64,000 nt of DNA from JAGVSR01 sp031413815 (GTDB lineage Bacteria; Pseudomonadota; Alphaproteobacteria; Rhizobiales; Hyphomicrobiaceae), in the NCBI GenBank assembly GCA_031413815.1, contig JANOFU010000071.1:1-64000 (forward strand). Direction: 5' to 3'. A model generated the notes under the pieces. It did no database searches and was not told where the DNA came from. It worked only from the letters and a program-made list of their open reading frames with translations. A program made the position numbers and the translations under genes. The stretch's first letter is position 1. The number at the start of each line of letters is the position of its first letter. Positions 15,523-24,895 of the stretch are shown one piece after another.

Positions 15523-15888
15523 GTTAACGTAGCCTCTCAAAGGATTGACGCTCCTGGAGGAACCTCGATTAAGTCGAGAGTGTCACCATACGGCCCGGCA
15601 ATCAACCGTCCGGTCTTAGTCTGCTTCCGAACGGGTTAGTCCGGGGCGGGTGGGGCAGGGGCTATGGCGCGTGCCGGACGACGAGTGGCCGCGTGCGCAG
15701 AGGTGCAACGCCGCGGTCACGAAATGGACGGCACGGTGGGCGGCCCACTTTCCCTGTTGAAGTTGGTTGCGAATACTGAGACCGTCTCAATAACAAAAGT
15801 CAGCGGTGTGCGGTCGCGCATCAAGCATGACATGGGCGCGTTTCGTTTTTGAGTTTGTGCTGCAGTCCAAGGGCCAAAGGGGGGTCCC
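15523..15888. other. intergenic region between divergent exported-protein genes
   Basis: About 365 bases. It contains the upstream regions of the Lys/Ala-rich protein (minus) and of the fasciclin protein (plus). A GGAGGAACCTC segment lies near 15556. No gene or strong palindrome was seen; short open frames here lack a ribosome site and coding bias. Confidence 0.4.
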
Positions 15889-16503
15889 ATGCGACAGCTC
15901 ATTCGCGCTGTTTCCGGTCTTGCCGTAATCGCCGCGCTCGCCACCGCGAGTTCAGCCGCCGTTGCCGAAGGCTGCGCATCCCAGAAAAATCTGAAGGAAG
16001 CAGCCGTTGCAACCGGTGTTCTATCGAAGATGGGGAACGCCACACGACTGGCAGGCCTTGACGATCCCAACATCAAAGTTGGCCCGCTGACATTGCTCGC
16101 GCCATCGGATGCCGCGTTCGATGCGCTGCCGGCCGGTTTCCGGGAAAAACTTTTGGCGCCCGAGAACAAGCAGCTGCTAACCGATCTGCTGATCTATCAC
16201 GCCATTCCGGGCGAGTTCCCGACCGAGCGGCTGCTGAAAGCCAAAGCGCGCAACTACACGATCAGCTCGATCGGCGGGGAGGACTTGGAAATCACCAAGC
16301 GCCGCGCGGACGGCGTGGCGTCGATCGATCTGGCAGGTGCGAGAATTACGCAGGCCGATATCATAGCGACAGACGGCATCATCCATATCATTGATAAGGT
16401 TCTGATCCCGCCGCATGTGATGGAAGCGCTGTCGCAACCGGCGGCTGGTGCTGCCGTGGCCGATGCGGAGGACGTTGCGCCGGTTGGTGAAGGCGATCAG
16501 TAG
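15889..16503 (+). CDS. exported fasciclin (FAS1) domain protein
   Basis: 204 residues with a signal peptide (LIRAVSGLAVIAALATASSAAVA). Residues 30-180 form one FAS1 domain. H1 region: ATRLAGLDDPNIKVGPLTLLAPSDAAFDALP, ending in the APSDAAF motif. Then YHAIPGEF near residue 103 (the YH motif), and ATDGIIHIIDKVLIPP near 160 (H2 motif). FAS1 domains mediate adhesion or polymer binding at cell surfaces; the bacterial ligand is unknown. AGGGGGG lies upstream of the ATG. The acidic C-terminus is probably disordered. Confidence 0.9.
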   Translation: MRQLIRAVSGLAVIAALATASSAAVAEGCASQKNLKEAAVATGVLSKMGNATRLAGLDDPNIKVGPLTLLAPSDAAFDALPAGFREKLLAPENKQLLTDLLIYHAIPGEFPTERLLKAKARNYTISSIGGEDLEITKRRADGVASIDLAGARITQADIIATDGIIHIIDKVLIPPHVMEALSQPAAGAAVADAEDVAPVGEGDQ

Positions 16504-16557
16504 GGCCTTGTCCTGGCTTCTCGAGAGCAAACTTTGACCGGTATCAGCGTTGACCGG

Positions 16558-16606
16558 TGGTAGACACCACTCACTGGTCTCTGACACCGTTTACTGACAC
16601 CGCTCC
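16558..16606. repeat. degenerate GGTGTCTGACACC cluster
   Basis: Contains GGTGGTAGACACCACTCACTGGTCTCTGACACCG followed by CTGACACCG. These are imperfect versions of the palindromes at 12543 and 45983. The cluster lies 55 bases past the fasciclin stop. Confidence 0.5.
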
Positions 16607-16838
16607 CGCTTCAACACTTCACACATCCGTGTCCGGAGTTGTCTTGATCTGGCCGCGGACTTCGGTTGTCTCCGCCGCTGTTCCAGACGTGACGTATGCG
16701 AGACCAGACACATGACAGCCATCCGCCCGACGCGCGCAATCGCCGTCCGCGATGGGGTCATCGCGGGCACCGCCTGCTTCTCACTCCTGGGTACACATGA
16801 GCACGTCTCACTCGACGGGGTCCGCGCCGCACGCGCCT

Positions 16839-16934
16839 GACGTCCGTCTCTGCACCACTGACAAATCCTGGATCGAGGGCGCCGCTCTCGAACAACTGAA
16901 CACGACGGCGCGCCTGCCCGGGATGGTGCATGGT
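16839..16934 (+). pseudogene. remnant of an RtcB-type RNA ligase N-terminus
   Basis: One frame reads DVRLCTTDKSWIEGAALEQLNTTARLPGMVHG. This closely resembles the N-terminal SWIEG.AxxQL...A.LPGM segment of RtcB proteins of the release-factor-H-associated type (from memory of the family). The downstream MPDxHPGKG metal-binding motif expected next is absent, and the rest of the enzyme (over 300 residues) is missing. An unrelated-looking frame ending in QLERGKPVRTFKGVEFREER stops at 17061 and may be the tail of another lost gene. Probably a decayed insertion; confirmation needs a similarity search. Confidence 0.5.
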
Positions 16935-17071
16935 GCATGCAGCAGGCGTGACGGCGGCCAAGGCCGATGCGGATCGCGATCGCTGGGCGCAGCACGATCA
17001 GCTCGAACGCGGCAAGCCGGTGCGGACGTTTAAGGGCGTGGAGTTCCGGGAGGAGAGGTGAGCATCATTTT

Positions 17072-17183
17072 CCCTCTCCCCGTTCTTACGGGGAGAGGGC
17101 TAGGGTAGGGGCAGCGCCGAGTTCGAACAGACGGCTGCCCCTCACCCCGGCCCTCTCCCCATGCAAGGGCATGGGGAGAGGGA
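17072..17183. repeat. composite palindromic repeat, GCAGC subtype (copy E)
   Basis: CCCTCTCCCCGTTCTTACGGGGAGAGGG, then GGGTAGGGGCAGC pairing with GCTGCCCCTCACCCC, then CCCTCTCCCC...GGGGAGAGGG. It ends 21 bases before the start of the PNPOx-like gene and is probably in its leader. Confidence 0.8.
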
Positions 17184-17204
17184 GCATGAGAAAGAATTTC
17201 TCCC

Positions 17205-17831
17205 GTGACATCCTCCGCCTCCCCGTTTCCGCCGCGCGAATTGCCCGCCCACTACAACGATCTCGGTGGATCGCTGGCACATGCGTGGGCGATGCTGGAG
17301 CGGGGCGCGAAAGATCGCCATGCTGCCTTTCACACGCCGGTGGTTGGAACTGTCGATGAGCGCGGGCAGCCGAGCCAGCGGGTGATGGTGCTGCGGGCGG
17401 CCGACGTTTCGCGGCGCAGGCTGCGGTTTCATACCGATGCACGGTCCGGCAAGCTCCAACATATTGGGCTGCTGCCGCGCGTGAGCGTGCTGGCTTACGA
17501 CCCATCCGCCAAACTCCAGTTGCGATTGGGGGCTGTGGCGGCGCTGCATTATGCCGATGACGTTGCGGCCGCCGCGTGGGCTAAGACGCTGCCGCAAGGC
17601 CGGTTGTGTTACGAGCAGATCCCTGGATCGGGCGCGCCCATCGCTGAGCCGCTGGCCGAACTTCCGGCCGACGCCCGGTTTGCCAAGGGCGAGGATGGAG
17701 CCGCCAATTTTGCTGTGCTTGTGCTGACCGTCGATAGTCTCGAATGGCTTTATTTGGCGATTGAAGGCCATCGCCGGGCGCACTGGTGCTGGGACGGGAC
17801 AGACTGGCAAGGGGCCTGGCTGGCACCCTGA
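17205..17831 (+). CDS. pyridoxamine 5'-phosphate oxidase-family flavoprotein
   Basis: 208 residues. The PNPOx-like split-barrel is shown by HAAFHTPVVGTVDERGQPSQRVMVLRAADVSRRRLRFHTDARSGK (residues 39-83), the FMN-contact RVMVLR and TDARSGK motifs, and a C-terminal WLYLAIEGHRRAHWCWDGTDWQGAWLAP like the RRxxxxW end of PNPOx. It differs enough from PdxH that the substrate is uncertain; a general FMN-dependent oxidase or reductase is the safe call. The start is a GTG right after a palindromic repeat, without a clear ribosome site, so the N-terminus could differ by some residues. Confidence 0.82.
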   Translation: MTSSASPFPPRELPAHYNDLGGSLAHAWAMLERGAKDRHAAFHTPVVGTVDERGQPSQRVMVLRAADVSRRRLRFHTDARSGKLQHIGLLPRVSVLAYDPSAKLQLRLGAVAALHYADDVAAAAWAKTLPQGRLCYEQIPGSGAPIAEPLAELPADARFAKGEDGAANFAVLVLTVDSLEWLYLAIEGHRRAHWCWDGTDWQGAWLAP

Positions 17832-17993
17832 CAGTCCCTTGATTTCCAGCCATTTTAGCCCCACATCTGGGCGGAGGGGTCGGCTCTGTGATGTGGGTCA
17901 CAGACATGTCGCGGCAATGGCGGCATAGATCCTTGAGACCACTGCCGCGCAGCGCGTCACGCGCCGGCCAACAGTTGTTGAGGACCATCTCCC

Positions 17994-18797
17994 ATGAAGT
18001 CGATTTGGCTTGTTGCTGCCGTAGCTGTGTTGGCGCTGATGCCTCTTGCGCCGGCCACGGCGCAAGACATGCTCGATATGGTCGACTTAAAGTCCGACGC
18101 GTTTACCAAATCGGAGATGTCGCGCGCGGATATCGAAACGGCTCTCGGCAAACTGAAGGACGGCGAAAAGCTCGACCTGACGGCGAAGGCCTTGAATGGT
18201 CTGGATCTGTCCAAGATGGATCTGCGCCGCGTCGTTCTGCAGTCGGCGCGCTTGATGATGGTCAACCTGTCGGGGGCGAACCTCGAAGGCGTGAACCTCG
18301 ATAGCTCGTGGTCGCTGAAATCGGATTGGTCGGGCGCCAACCTCAAGGGCGCCAGCATGTTCGGCACGCAGCTGATTGGATCGAAGCTCGACGGCGCGGA
18401 TATGACCGGCGCGCGCGTCGCCGGCGATTTCTCCAAGGCCAGCATGTTGGGCGTGACGCTCGACGGCGCGGATTTATCGGCGGATGAAAAGAACCAGTCG
18501 ATGGGCCTGATGCGCGGTACGTTCCGGTCAACGAACCTGGAAGGCGCGTCGTTCAAGGGCACCAACATGACGCGCGCGTTGCTGGAGTTTGCGTCGCTGC
18601 GGGGAGCAAACCTGACAGGCGCCAAAATGAATGGTAGCGAAATTGCAGGCGCGGATCTGACCGGCGCGGATGTGACGGATGCCGATTTTGAGGGCGCGGA
18701 CGTCAACTCCGCCAAGATCGGCGCCATGAAAAATGCCAGTGCGGCAAAGAACGTCGACAAGGCGAAGAACCTTGAGAAGGCCTTTAGGGCAAATTGA
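17994..18797 (+). CDS. exported pentapeptide-repeat protein
   Basis: 267 residues. Signal peptide LVAAVAVLALMPLAPATAQ. The region from about residue 60 to 245 has tandem A(N/D)LxG pentapeptides (MVNLSGANLEGVNLDSS; SGANLKGASMFGT; DGADMTGARVAGDFSKASM; SLRGANLTGAKMNG; AGADLTGADVTDADFEGADV), which build a right-handed quadrilateral beta-helix. A Lys/Ala C-terminal helix follows. Function unknown; pentapeptide helices act as binding scaffolds, and gyrase mimicry is unlikely for an exported form. Confidence 0.9.
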   Translation: MKSIWLVAAVAVLALMPLAPATAQDMLDMVDLKSDAFTKSEMSRADIETALGKLKDGEKLDLTAKALNGLDLSKMDLRRVVLQSARLMMVNLSGANLEGVNLDSSWSLKSDWSGANLKGASMFGTQLIGSKLDGADMTGARVAGDFSKASMLGVTLDGADLSADEKNQSMGLMRGTFRSTNLEGASFKGTNMTRALLEFASLRGANLTGAKMNGSEIAGADLTGADVTDADFEGADVNSAKIGAMKNASAAKNVDKAKNLEKAFRAN

Positions 18798-18820
18798 GCG
18801 CGCATTAGCCTGCACCGCCG

Positions 18821-19072
18821 TCACGGACTGCGGCCCCAGACCTGGACGAGGGTGTCCATCGTGATAGACGAGCCCGGGTGGCGCAGGTGCTCGCGCCAAG
18901 CTGCGAGCACGCTGGGAAATCCGGCTTGTAAACTCAGCCCGAGCTTCAGCACGCTCGCGCTATCGTGTGATGCCAACTTCAAAATGAATTCCGTCTGCAG
19001 GATTGCGGGGCTAAAATTGCCAAGCTGGCTCCGGAAGCTGGGGCCAGGTGCAAAAAACTCGCGCCTGGTCAT
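18821..19072 (-). CDS. hypothetical protein, 83 residues (doubtful)
   Basis: Reads MTRREFFAPGPSFRSQLGNF, then two amphipathic stretches (LQTEFILKLASHDSASVLKLGLSLQAGF) and ends TMDTLVQVWGRSP. It keeps a plausible helical pattern but has no good ribosome site. An equally long open frame exists on the opposite strand, so coding status is uncertain. Confidence 0.3.
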   Translation of the reverse strand: MTRREFFAPGPSFRSQLGNFSPAILQTEFILKLASHDSASVLKLGLSLQAGFPSVLAAWREHLRHPGSSITMDTLVQVWGRSP

Positions 19073-19435
19073 TCAGCACCGGCTTGATCCTTCCCGGTCA
19101 GTCCAGAGCCTATAGACCAAGATCCATTTAATGCAGTCCGGTGCTGCCACGCTGTCTCCAGGCCAAGCCACACTACAGAAACGGGCATTTCCAGACGTGA
19201 CGGACCGAACCCGTCACGATCGTGCTGCCGTGATGATGGTGTGGCTTGCTTGCGCCAAAGTTCGCGCGCTTGACGCACGGACCTTTGGCGCAATGACCAT
19301 ACGCCTACATCCGAGGTTCGCCTGGCCGCCACAGCATCGTATGAGGGCTGGCGGCGCTTGCAAGCATATGCCCGAGCGTTAGGATCTCAAGCGCAAGAGC
19401 GGCTCTTTTCACATTCTTCTTCTCCAATGTGAGGC
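19073..19435. other. gene-free region before the metal-efflux cluster
   Basis: About 360 bases. An inverted repeat CGTGACGG...CCGTCACG lies at 19196-19220. GCGCCAAAG and TTTGGCGC form another facing pair at 19253-19292. No supported gene was seen. Confidence 0.35.
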
Positions 19436-19831
19436 TCAATCAATTTTGAGACGGGACTGTTCGGGATCATGCCCCGGCATCGTCAGGGTCACGACAATTG
19501 TGGTACCTTTGGATGCTTTGAACGTGCCGGTGCCTTTTAGAAAGTTCGCTGGATCGGCAGCGAGTGCAATGTCTTCTTTCTTGCCTTCCGACAGAACCGC
19601 TGCTGTCGCCTTGGCATCCTTGATATCTTCAGGCTTGCCATCTTCGCCGTTGACATGGACTTCTAGCACTCCATCTTTGGCGACAATCTCGAGATGGTGG
19701 TGGCCGCTCTCGACGATTTTTCCGCCATGCTTACCGTCATGGGAATGCTTCTCTTCCGCGACGGCTGGGGAGACCGCAAGAACAACGGAAAGAGCAAGTC
19801 CGCGAACTATCGACGTGTAGAATTTCGGCAT
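19436..19831 (-). CDS. periplasmic protein with N-terminal His cluster, last gene of the metal-efflux operon
   Basis: 131 residues from the ATG at 19831 (GGAGAA upstream). Signal peptide IVRGLALSVVLAVSPAVA. The mature N-terminus reads EEKHSHDGKHGGKIVESGHHHLEIV, a likely metal-binding segment. A small beta-rich domain (EVHVNGEDGKPEDIKDAKATAAV...TIVVTLTMPGHDPEQS) follows. It lies 26 bases after cusA on the same strand, so it is probably co-transcribed. A periplasmic metal chaperone or sensor role is inferred from composition and position. Confidence 0.78.
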   Translation of the reverse strand: MPKFYTSIVRGLALSVVLAVSPAVAEEKHSHDGKHGGKIVESGHHHLEIVAKDGVLEVHVNGEDGKPEDIKDAKATAAVLSEGKKEDIALAADPANFLKGTGTFKASKGTTIVVTLTMPGHDPEQSRLKID

Positions 19832-19857
19832 TTGGTTCTCCGACTTCAGGTCTTGGA

Positions 19858-22800
19858 TCAAAAGGCTTCAGCGTGGGTCTTTTCCCCTTCGACGGACACG
19901 AGCCGCTCAAGCGGCTTGCGGCCAAACAAAAGAAAGAGAACAGGTGTCAGAAATGCGTCGAGCAACGTGGCGGAAACGAGGCCTCCGAAGATCGTCACTG
20001 CGACCGGACTGAGAATTTCTTTTCCCGCTTCATTGGCCCCGATCATGAGCGGCACGAGCGCGATGCCAGCTGCCAGCGCCGTCATGAGAACCGGCGTCAA
20101 CCGCTCGAGCGTACCGCGTATGATCATTTTTGGTCCGAAGGTTTCGCCCTCGAACAGCACGAGGTTGATGTAGTGGCTGATTTTCAGAATGCCGTTTCGT
20201 GTTGCGATGCCAGCCAGTGTGATGAAACCGATGGCACTCGCGACGGAGAACGATTGGCCTGCGATCCAAAGCGCGGCCACGCTGCCAATCAGAGCCAGCG
20301 GCACAGCGCCCATGATGATCAGCGCGAGCACTGCTGACTGATAGCGCGTGTAGAGCACGACGAAGATGAGGGCGAGAGAAACCAGAGAAAGTCCTGCGAT
20401 GAGTTGCGATGCGTCTTCCTGCGCCTGAAACTGGCCTTCGAGGCTGGTGAAGTACCCCTGCGGGAACTTTGCGGCTGCAACTTCGCGGCGGATATCCCCC
20501 ACGATACGAGCCAGATCAGACCCGTCCGTGTTGGCTAGAACAGCAATGCGGCGGCGGCTGTTTTCGCGCAGGATTTGATTGGGACCATCGGTCTCGACGA
20601 CCTCTGCGACGGAACTCAACGGAATGCGTCCTGCCGGGCTTTCAATCAACATCTCGCCAAGTGCCCGGGTGCTGCGATCGTCATCACTGAGCCGCAGCAC
20701 GACGTCGAAACGCTTTGATTCATCAACGATCTGCGACACGATCCGGCCATTCGACAAAGTCTCCAGGGCACTCGTGATGTTATTGGGATTGAGGCCGTAG
20801 CGCTTGGCTTTGTCATAGTCCACGCGCACCTGAAGCTGCGGAATCCGAACCTGCTTCTCCGTCTGCAAGTCGGTGATGCCGCGAATGCTTTTGAGCCGCG
20901 TCTCAAGATCGGCGGCAAGACCGCGCAAGGTATCGTAGTCGTCACCGTAGATCTTGAGGGCAATCTGGGCGCGAACGCCAGATAGCATATGATCGAGCCG
21001 GTGCGCGATCGGCTGCCCCACGGCAATACTGGCTGGCAGAACCGTCAACCGGTCGCGGATATCCGCCAGTACCGCTTCACGGCTCCGCTCAGACTCTTTC
21101 AAATCAACATCAAGTTCGCTGTTGTGCACGCCTTCGGCGTGTTCGTCGAGTTCCGCGCGTCCCGTGCGCCGTCCAACGGATTTCACCTCGGGGACTTCGG
21201 CGACAATCTGTTCGGCAAGCCTCCCGATCCGGCCAGATTCCGCGAGACTGATTCCCGGCTGCAAAATGACACTGACGAGGACCGTGCCTTCGTTGAAACT
21301 GGGCAAGAAAGCGCGCGGCAGAATTGTCCCAGCGGCGGCTGCAGCAACAACGGCGAGTGCGGGAAGGCCGATGACGAAGCCCGGCCGGTCGAAACACCAC
21401 TCCAGTCCACGCTTCTGCAAACGCTTGAGCGTCCTGACGAGCCACGTCTCGTGTTCCGCCAAATGCTTCATTCGCGGCAGCAGCCAATAGGCCAAGACCG
21501 GCGTCACGGTCATCGAGACCAACAGGCTCGCGAGGATGGACACGATGAATGCGATGCCGAGCGGCGTAAACAACCGGCCCTCGATGCCCGAAAGGGCGAA
21601 TAGGGGCAGGAAGACCAAAACAATAATGGCAGTCGCATACAGGATGCCCGATCGCACTTCGATCGATGCCGAGGCAACGACCTCCTCGATACTGCGCTGG
21701 TCGCGTCCGGCTGCAGCGCGATGCTGACCAAGCCTGCGATAAATGTTCTCGACGTCGACGACGGCATCATCGACCAGAGCACCGATGGCAATTGCGAGTC
21801 CGCCAAGTGTCATTGTGTTAATGGAGAGCCCTATTTGCTGGAAGACAATAACCGTTGTCAGCACGGACAAGGGGATCGCAATCAGCGATATGAAGGTCGT
21901 CTGCCAGTTGAGCAAAAAGGCAAAAAGAACGAATGCGACAACGATGAGAGCTTCAACCAGCACCCGCTTCACGTTGGCGATTGAGGTCTCGATGAACGTC
22001 GCCTGCCGGAACTGAATGTCAGTGACGCGCACTCCCTCCGGCATCACCCGTTGCAGATCGGGAAGCATCGCCTCGATTTGCTGTGTTATGCGCACTGTGT
22101 CGGCATTGGGTTGCTTCTGTACGGCGAGAATGACGGCGGGTTTGGCATTGAAACCGGCATCTCCCCGCTTGGTGCGGGCGGCGAAATTCACGTTCGCGAC
22201 TTGATTGAGCGAGACGACTTGTCCCTCCCTGTAGGCCACCACGAGGTTTTTCAGATCATCGATCTTTGTGGTCCGCGCAATGTTGCGGATCAGATACTCG
22301 CGGGCCTTGAGGTCGACGAAACCACCGCCCGTGTTCGCCCCGAATTTTTGAATGGCGCTTTCGATGGCTTCGAAGCTGATGTTCAGTGCCGCCATTTTGC
22401 GGGGATCGGGAATGACCCGGTATTGGCGCACTTCGCCGCCAATCGGGATGATCTGCGAAACACCAGCCACCGTCAGCAGCTGCGGCCGTACCGTAAAGTC
22501 GGCCAACTCCCGCAACGTCATGGGATTGGCCGTTTCGCTCGACATGGCAATCAGCATAATCTCACCCATGATGGACGAGATCGGCCCCATTTGAGCCGCA
22601 ACATTGGCCGGGAGCTGCTCACGGACCAATTGCAAGCGCTCGGAGACTTGCTGGCGCGCGCGGTAGATTTCGGTCGACCAATCGAATTCAACGTAGACAA
22701 TCGACAGGCCGACACCCGAGACGGAGCGCACCCGCGTGACACCCGGCATACCGTTCATCGCGGTTTCGACCGGGAACGTGACAAGCAATTCGACTTCTTC

Positions 22801-22974
22801 TGGCGCTAGTCCGTCCGCTTCGGTGATGAGCGTGACCGTCGGACGGTTGAGATCGGGAAAGACATCGACGGGCAGCGTGCGCAATGTCATGAGCCCATAG
22901 AGCATCAAAACCACTGCGCCGATGAGGACGAAGAGCCGGTTGGCGAGACTGCCGCGGACGATCGCGTTGAACAT
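19858..22974 (-). CDS. heavy-metal efflux RND pump (CusA/CzcA family)
   Basis: 1038 residues, the usual length. Proton/metal-antiporting inner-membrane pump of a tripartite export system. N-terminal TM1 FVLIGAVVLMLYGLMTLRTLPVDVFPDLNRPTV is typical of HME-RND proteins. The conserved TM4 relay GGLAIAIGALVDDAVVDVENI lies near residue 400, with DD and DVEN acidic residues. HRLDHMLSGVRAQIALKIYGDD near 665 and the second TM bundle (ALLALIFVVLYTRYQSAV; TLAGIATRNGILKISHYI) are also seen. Whether it exports Cu/Ag or Co/Zn/Cd cannot be settled without aligning the periplasmic Met/Glu site. It starts 14 bases after the adaptor gene. Confidence 0.93.
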   Translation of the reverse strand: MFNAIVRGSLANRLFVLIGAVVLMLYGLMTLRTLPVDVFPDLNRPTVTLITEADGLAPEEVELLVTFPVETAMNGMPGVTRVRSVSGVGLSIVYVEFDWSTEIYRARQQVSERLQLVREQLPANVAAQMGPISSIMGEIMLIAMSSETANPMTLRELADFTVRPQLLTVAGVSQIIPIGGEVRQYRVIPDPRKMAALNISFEAIESAIQKFGANTGGGFVDLKAREYLIRNIARTTKIDDLKNLVVAYREGQVVSLNQVANVNFAARTKRGDAGFNAKPAVILAVQKQPNADTVRITQQIEAMLPDLQRVMPEGVRVTDIQFRQATFIETSIANVKRVLVEALIVVAFVLFAFLLNWQTTFISLIAIPLSVLTTVIVFQQIGLSINTMTLGGLAIAIGALVDDAVVDVENIYRRLGQHRAAAGRDQRSIEEVVASASIEVRSGILYATAIIVLVFLPLFALSGIEGRLFTPLGIAFIVSILASLLVSMTVTPVLAYWLLPRMKHLAEHETWLVRTLKRLQKRGLEWCFDRPGFVIGLPALAVVAAAAAGTILPRAFLPSFNEGTVLVSVILQPGISLAESGRIGRLAEQIVAEVPEVKSVGRRTGRAELDEHAEGVHNSELDVDLKESERSREAVLADIRDRLTVLPASIAVGQPIAHRLDHMLSGVRAQIALKIYGDDYDTLRGLAADLETRLKSIRGITDLQTEKQVRIPQLQVRVDYDKAKRYGLNPNNITSALETLSNGRIVSQIVDESKRFDVVLRLSDDDRSTRALGEMLIESPAGRIPLSSVAEVVETDGPNQILRENSRRRIAVLANTDGSDLARIVGDIRREVAAAKFPQGYFTSLEGQFQAQEDASQLIAGLSLVSLALIFVVLYTRYQSAVLALIIMGAVPLALIGSVAALWIAGQSFSVASAIGFITLAGIATRNGILKISHYINLVLFEGETFGPKMIIRGTLERLTPVLMTALAAGIALVPLMIGANEAGKEILSPVAVTIFGGLVSATLLDAFLTPVLFLLFGRKPLERLVSVEGEKTHAEAF

Positions 22975-22988
22975 GAATGGGTTCGCCC

Positions 22989-24740
22989 TTAGCGGATCTG
23001 GTTGATCAGCTCGGCACCGCCGATGACGATCCGATCGCCTTTTTCGAGCCCGGCAATGGCCAACGTCCGTGCGCCATCAATCTGAATGGTTCTGACTGGC
23101 ACCGGCCGGAAGCGTTCAGGCGACACCTTGACCCAGACTTGGGCCAATGAGTTGCCACCGCGCACGACCGCCGCATCCGGCAAAATAAAGCCGCTGGCGG
23201 TCTCCTTCGTTTGCACAAACACTTTGACCGGAGCGCCGATCGCGAGCCCCGAATGGGTTTCGTCCATGCGGAATAAGAAGGGCCGGGACTGCTGTCTGAG
23301 CGCCGGTGATCGCCCCGCGTAGGAAAGCTTGAATGAATGGCCTTCATTGTCGAGGGCAAACGCCGACGCGATATCGCCATCACTATGCACATCGGTGCCA
23401 ATGCCTTCGACCCATAAGCGGTTGGGATCGACGATTTCGAACAAGGTATCGCGCGCGGAGACAACCTGACCGGCGCGGACGTTGGCGAGCGAGATAATGC
23501 CGCTGACGGGGGCCTTGAGTTCGAACTTGTCGACATCTTTCGCCGCCAGCACGCGCTTTTGTTCGCGCAACGCATTGAGTTCGGCTTTGGTGTCGTCAAT
23601 GTCCCTTTGGGCAACGACGTTGGCAATGCGCGTCAGACGGGAGAGCTTCTGGCCGGCAATAATGAGCTTGCCTTCAACTTCGGCGCGCAACTGTTGCATG
23701 GTGCCGAGGTCTGCAATCGGGATCGTCGGCGTCAAGAGGGCCAGCACCTCTCCGGCTTCAACGTTTTGGCCCACAAACGAGATGCCTCGCTCGCTCAGCT
23801 CGATTTTTCCGTCCATCGGCGATTGCACTTGCCCGAACGCTGATGGGTCGGAAACAACGGTGCCAATGAACTCGCGTGTGCGCGCAGCTTTCGTCTCTTC
23901 GGCAGGTTGGGTTCGCACCTGGAGCAGGCGCTGTGTCGGTTTGGGAACAAATACAGAGCCATCGGCAAGTTTGCGCGGCACGTTGCCGGATGCAGCAACC
24001 CGCCCCGTATCATGACCGCCGTCGCCATGGTCGTGCCCAGGTCCGGCCATCGCTGATGACGCAACGTGCGCGCTCAGTACAACGGACAGTATAAGGGCCG
24101 CGGCAGCATCGCGCCGGGCCGCTGACCGAGCCAGGGGCTTGTCTGACACGTGAGACGCCGCTCCGGGCTGAAACTCTGGTTGCGCAGCGTTCTCGCCTTT
24201 GAGCCGCCGGGATCGAAAGGCCAGCGCGACCACAAAACCAAGAACCAGCATGCCAGCTATGACTCCAACAACATCCGGACGTGCCAGGACCTGCAGAAGT
24301 GGAAGCGGCGCCGCTGTCAAAGCCTCCGTATGATCGGGAATAGTCAGCGTCCCATTCAGAAGGTCTGCGCTGTCACCGGCCGTTACCGTGAAAAGAAGCG
24401 GCTTTACGCCTGGCATATCCAGCCACTCGGCCTCCACAACATAGGTGCCGGGTGCGGTGCGGATCGCTTGCAGTGGCGCGATCCCCTCGCCCGACACTTC
24501 GATGGTGGCTTGATCAACGGGCTCGTTGGTGGCCGGCCGGTCGAGATACATGGTGAGTTTGTGTCCCTCGGCTGTGGCGACCAGCTCAAATTCAGAACCC
24601 GTACTTTCGATGCGTGGGTTCCCGGCGCTTGGCGGCGCGGAGCCTTCCCCGTGACCACCACTATGATCATGCCCGGGACCTGCAAAAGCCGGACTGAGCT
24701 GGGTCAGTAGACAAAAAAGCCCTACGATCATTCGGAACAT
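22989..24740 (-). CDS. RND efflux periplasmic adaptor (CusB-like) with extra N-terminal membrane module
   Basis: 583 residues, about 180 more than a usual adaptor. First signal peptide MIVGLFCLLTQLSPAFA, followed by GPGHDHSGGHGEG and a periplasmic beta domain (residues about 45-150). A transmembrane helix comes near 160-178 (VIAGMLVLGFVVALAF), then a basic cytoplasmic-type linker and a second hydrophobic segment (ALILSVVLSAHVASSAMA) followed by another GPGHDHGDGGHD. The classical adaptor begins near residue 255: lipoyl half (GQVQSPMDGKIELSERGISFVGQNV), alpha-hairpin (LGTMQQLRAEVEGKLIIAGQKL), second lipoyl half and beta-barrel. It looks like a fusion of a His-tagged membrane protein with an adaptor. 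Confidence 0.88.
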   Translation of the reverse strand: MFRMIVGLFCLLTQLSPAFAGPGHDHSGGHGEGSAPPSAGNPRIESTGSEFELVATAEGHKLTMYLDRPATNEPVDQATIEVSGEGIAPLQAIRTAPGTYVVEAEWLDMPGVKPLLFTVTAGDSADLLNGTLTIPDHTEALTAAPLPLLQVLARPDVVGVIAGMLVLGFVVALAFRSRRLKGENAAQPEFQPGAASHVSDKPLARSAARRDAAAALILSVVLSAHVASSAMAGPGHDHGDGGHDTGRVAASGNVPRKLADGSVFVPKPTQRLLQVRTQPAEETKAARTREFIGTVVSDPSAFGQVQSPMDGKIELSERGISFVGQNVEAGEVLALLTPTIPIADLGTMQQLRAEVEGKLIIAGQKLSRLTRIANVVAQRDIDDTKAELNALREQKRVLAAKDVDKFELKAPVSGIISLANVRAGQVVSARDTLFEIVDPNRLWVEGIGTDVHSDGDIASAFALDNEGHSFKLSYAGRSPALRQQSRPFLFRMDETHSGLAIGAPVKVFVQTKETASGFILPDAAVVRGGNSLAQVWVKVSPERFRPVPVRTIQIDGARTLAIAGLEKGDRIVIGGAELINQIR

Positions 24741-24895
24741 TGCTTTGGCCTATTCATAAGGGCGAGAAGATTGAACGCTGAAACTGCCATCAAACACGGC
24801 CCATTTTAGGGACGGCCGAAGTCGATCTGTTTCGTGATGGAGTTTGCGCTGACGGAAACCGGGGAGGCGGAACGACGAGTCCGCAGTCCCGTGAC

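Noticed and set aside
15664..15852. Plus-strand 62-residue frame before the fasciclin gene
   Set aside because: No start signal, no recognisable domain, and it lies in the expected promoter region of the divergent genes.
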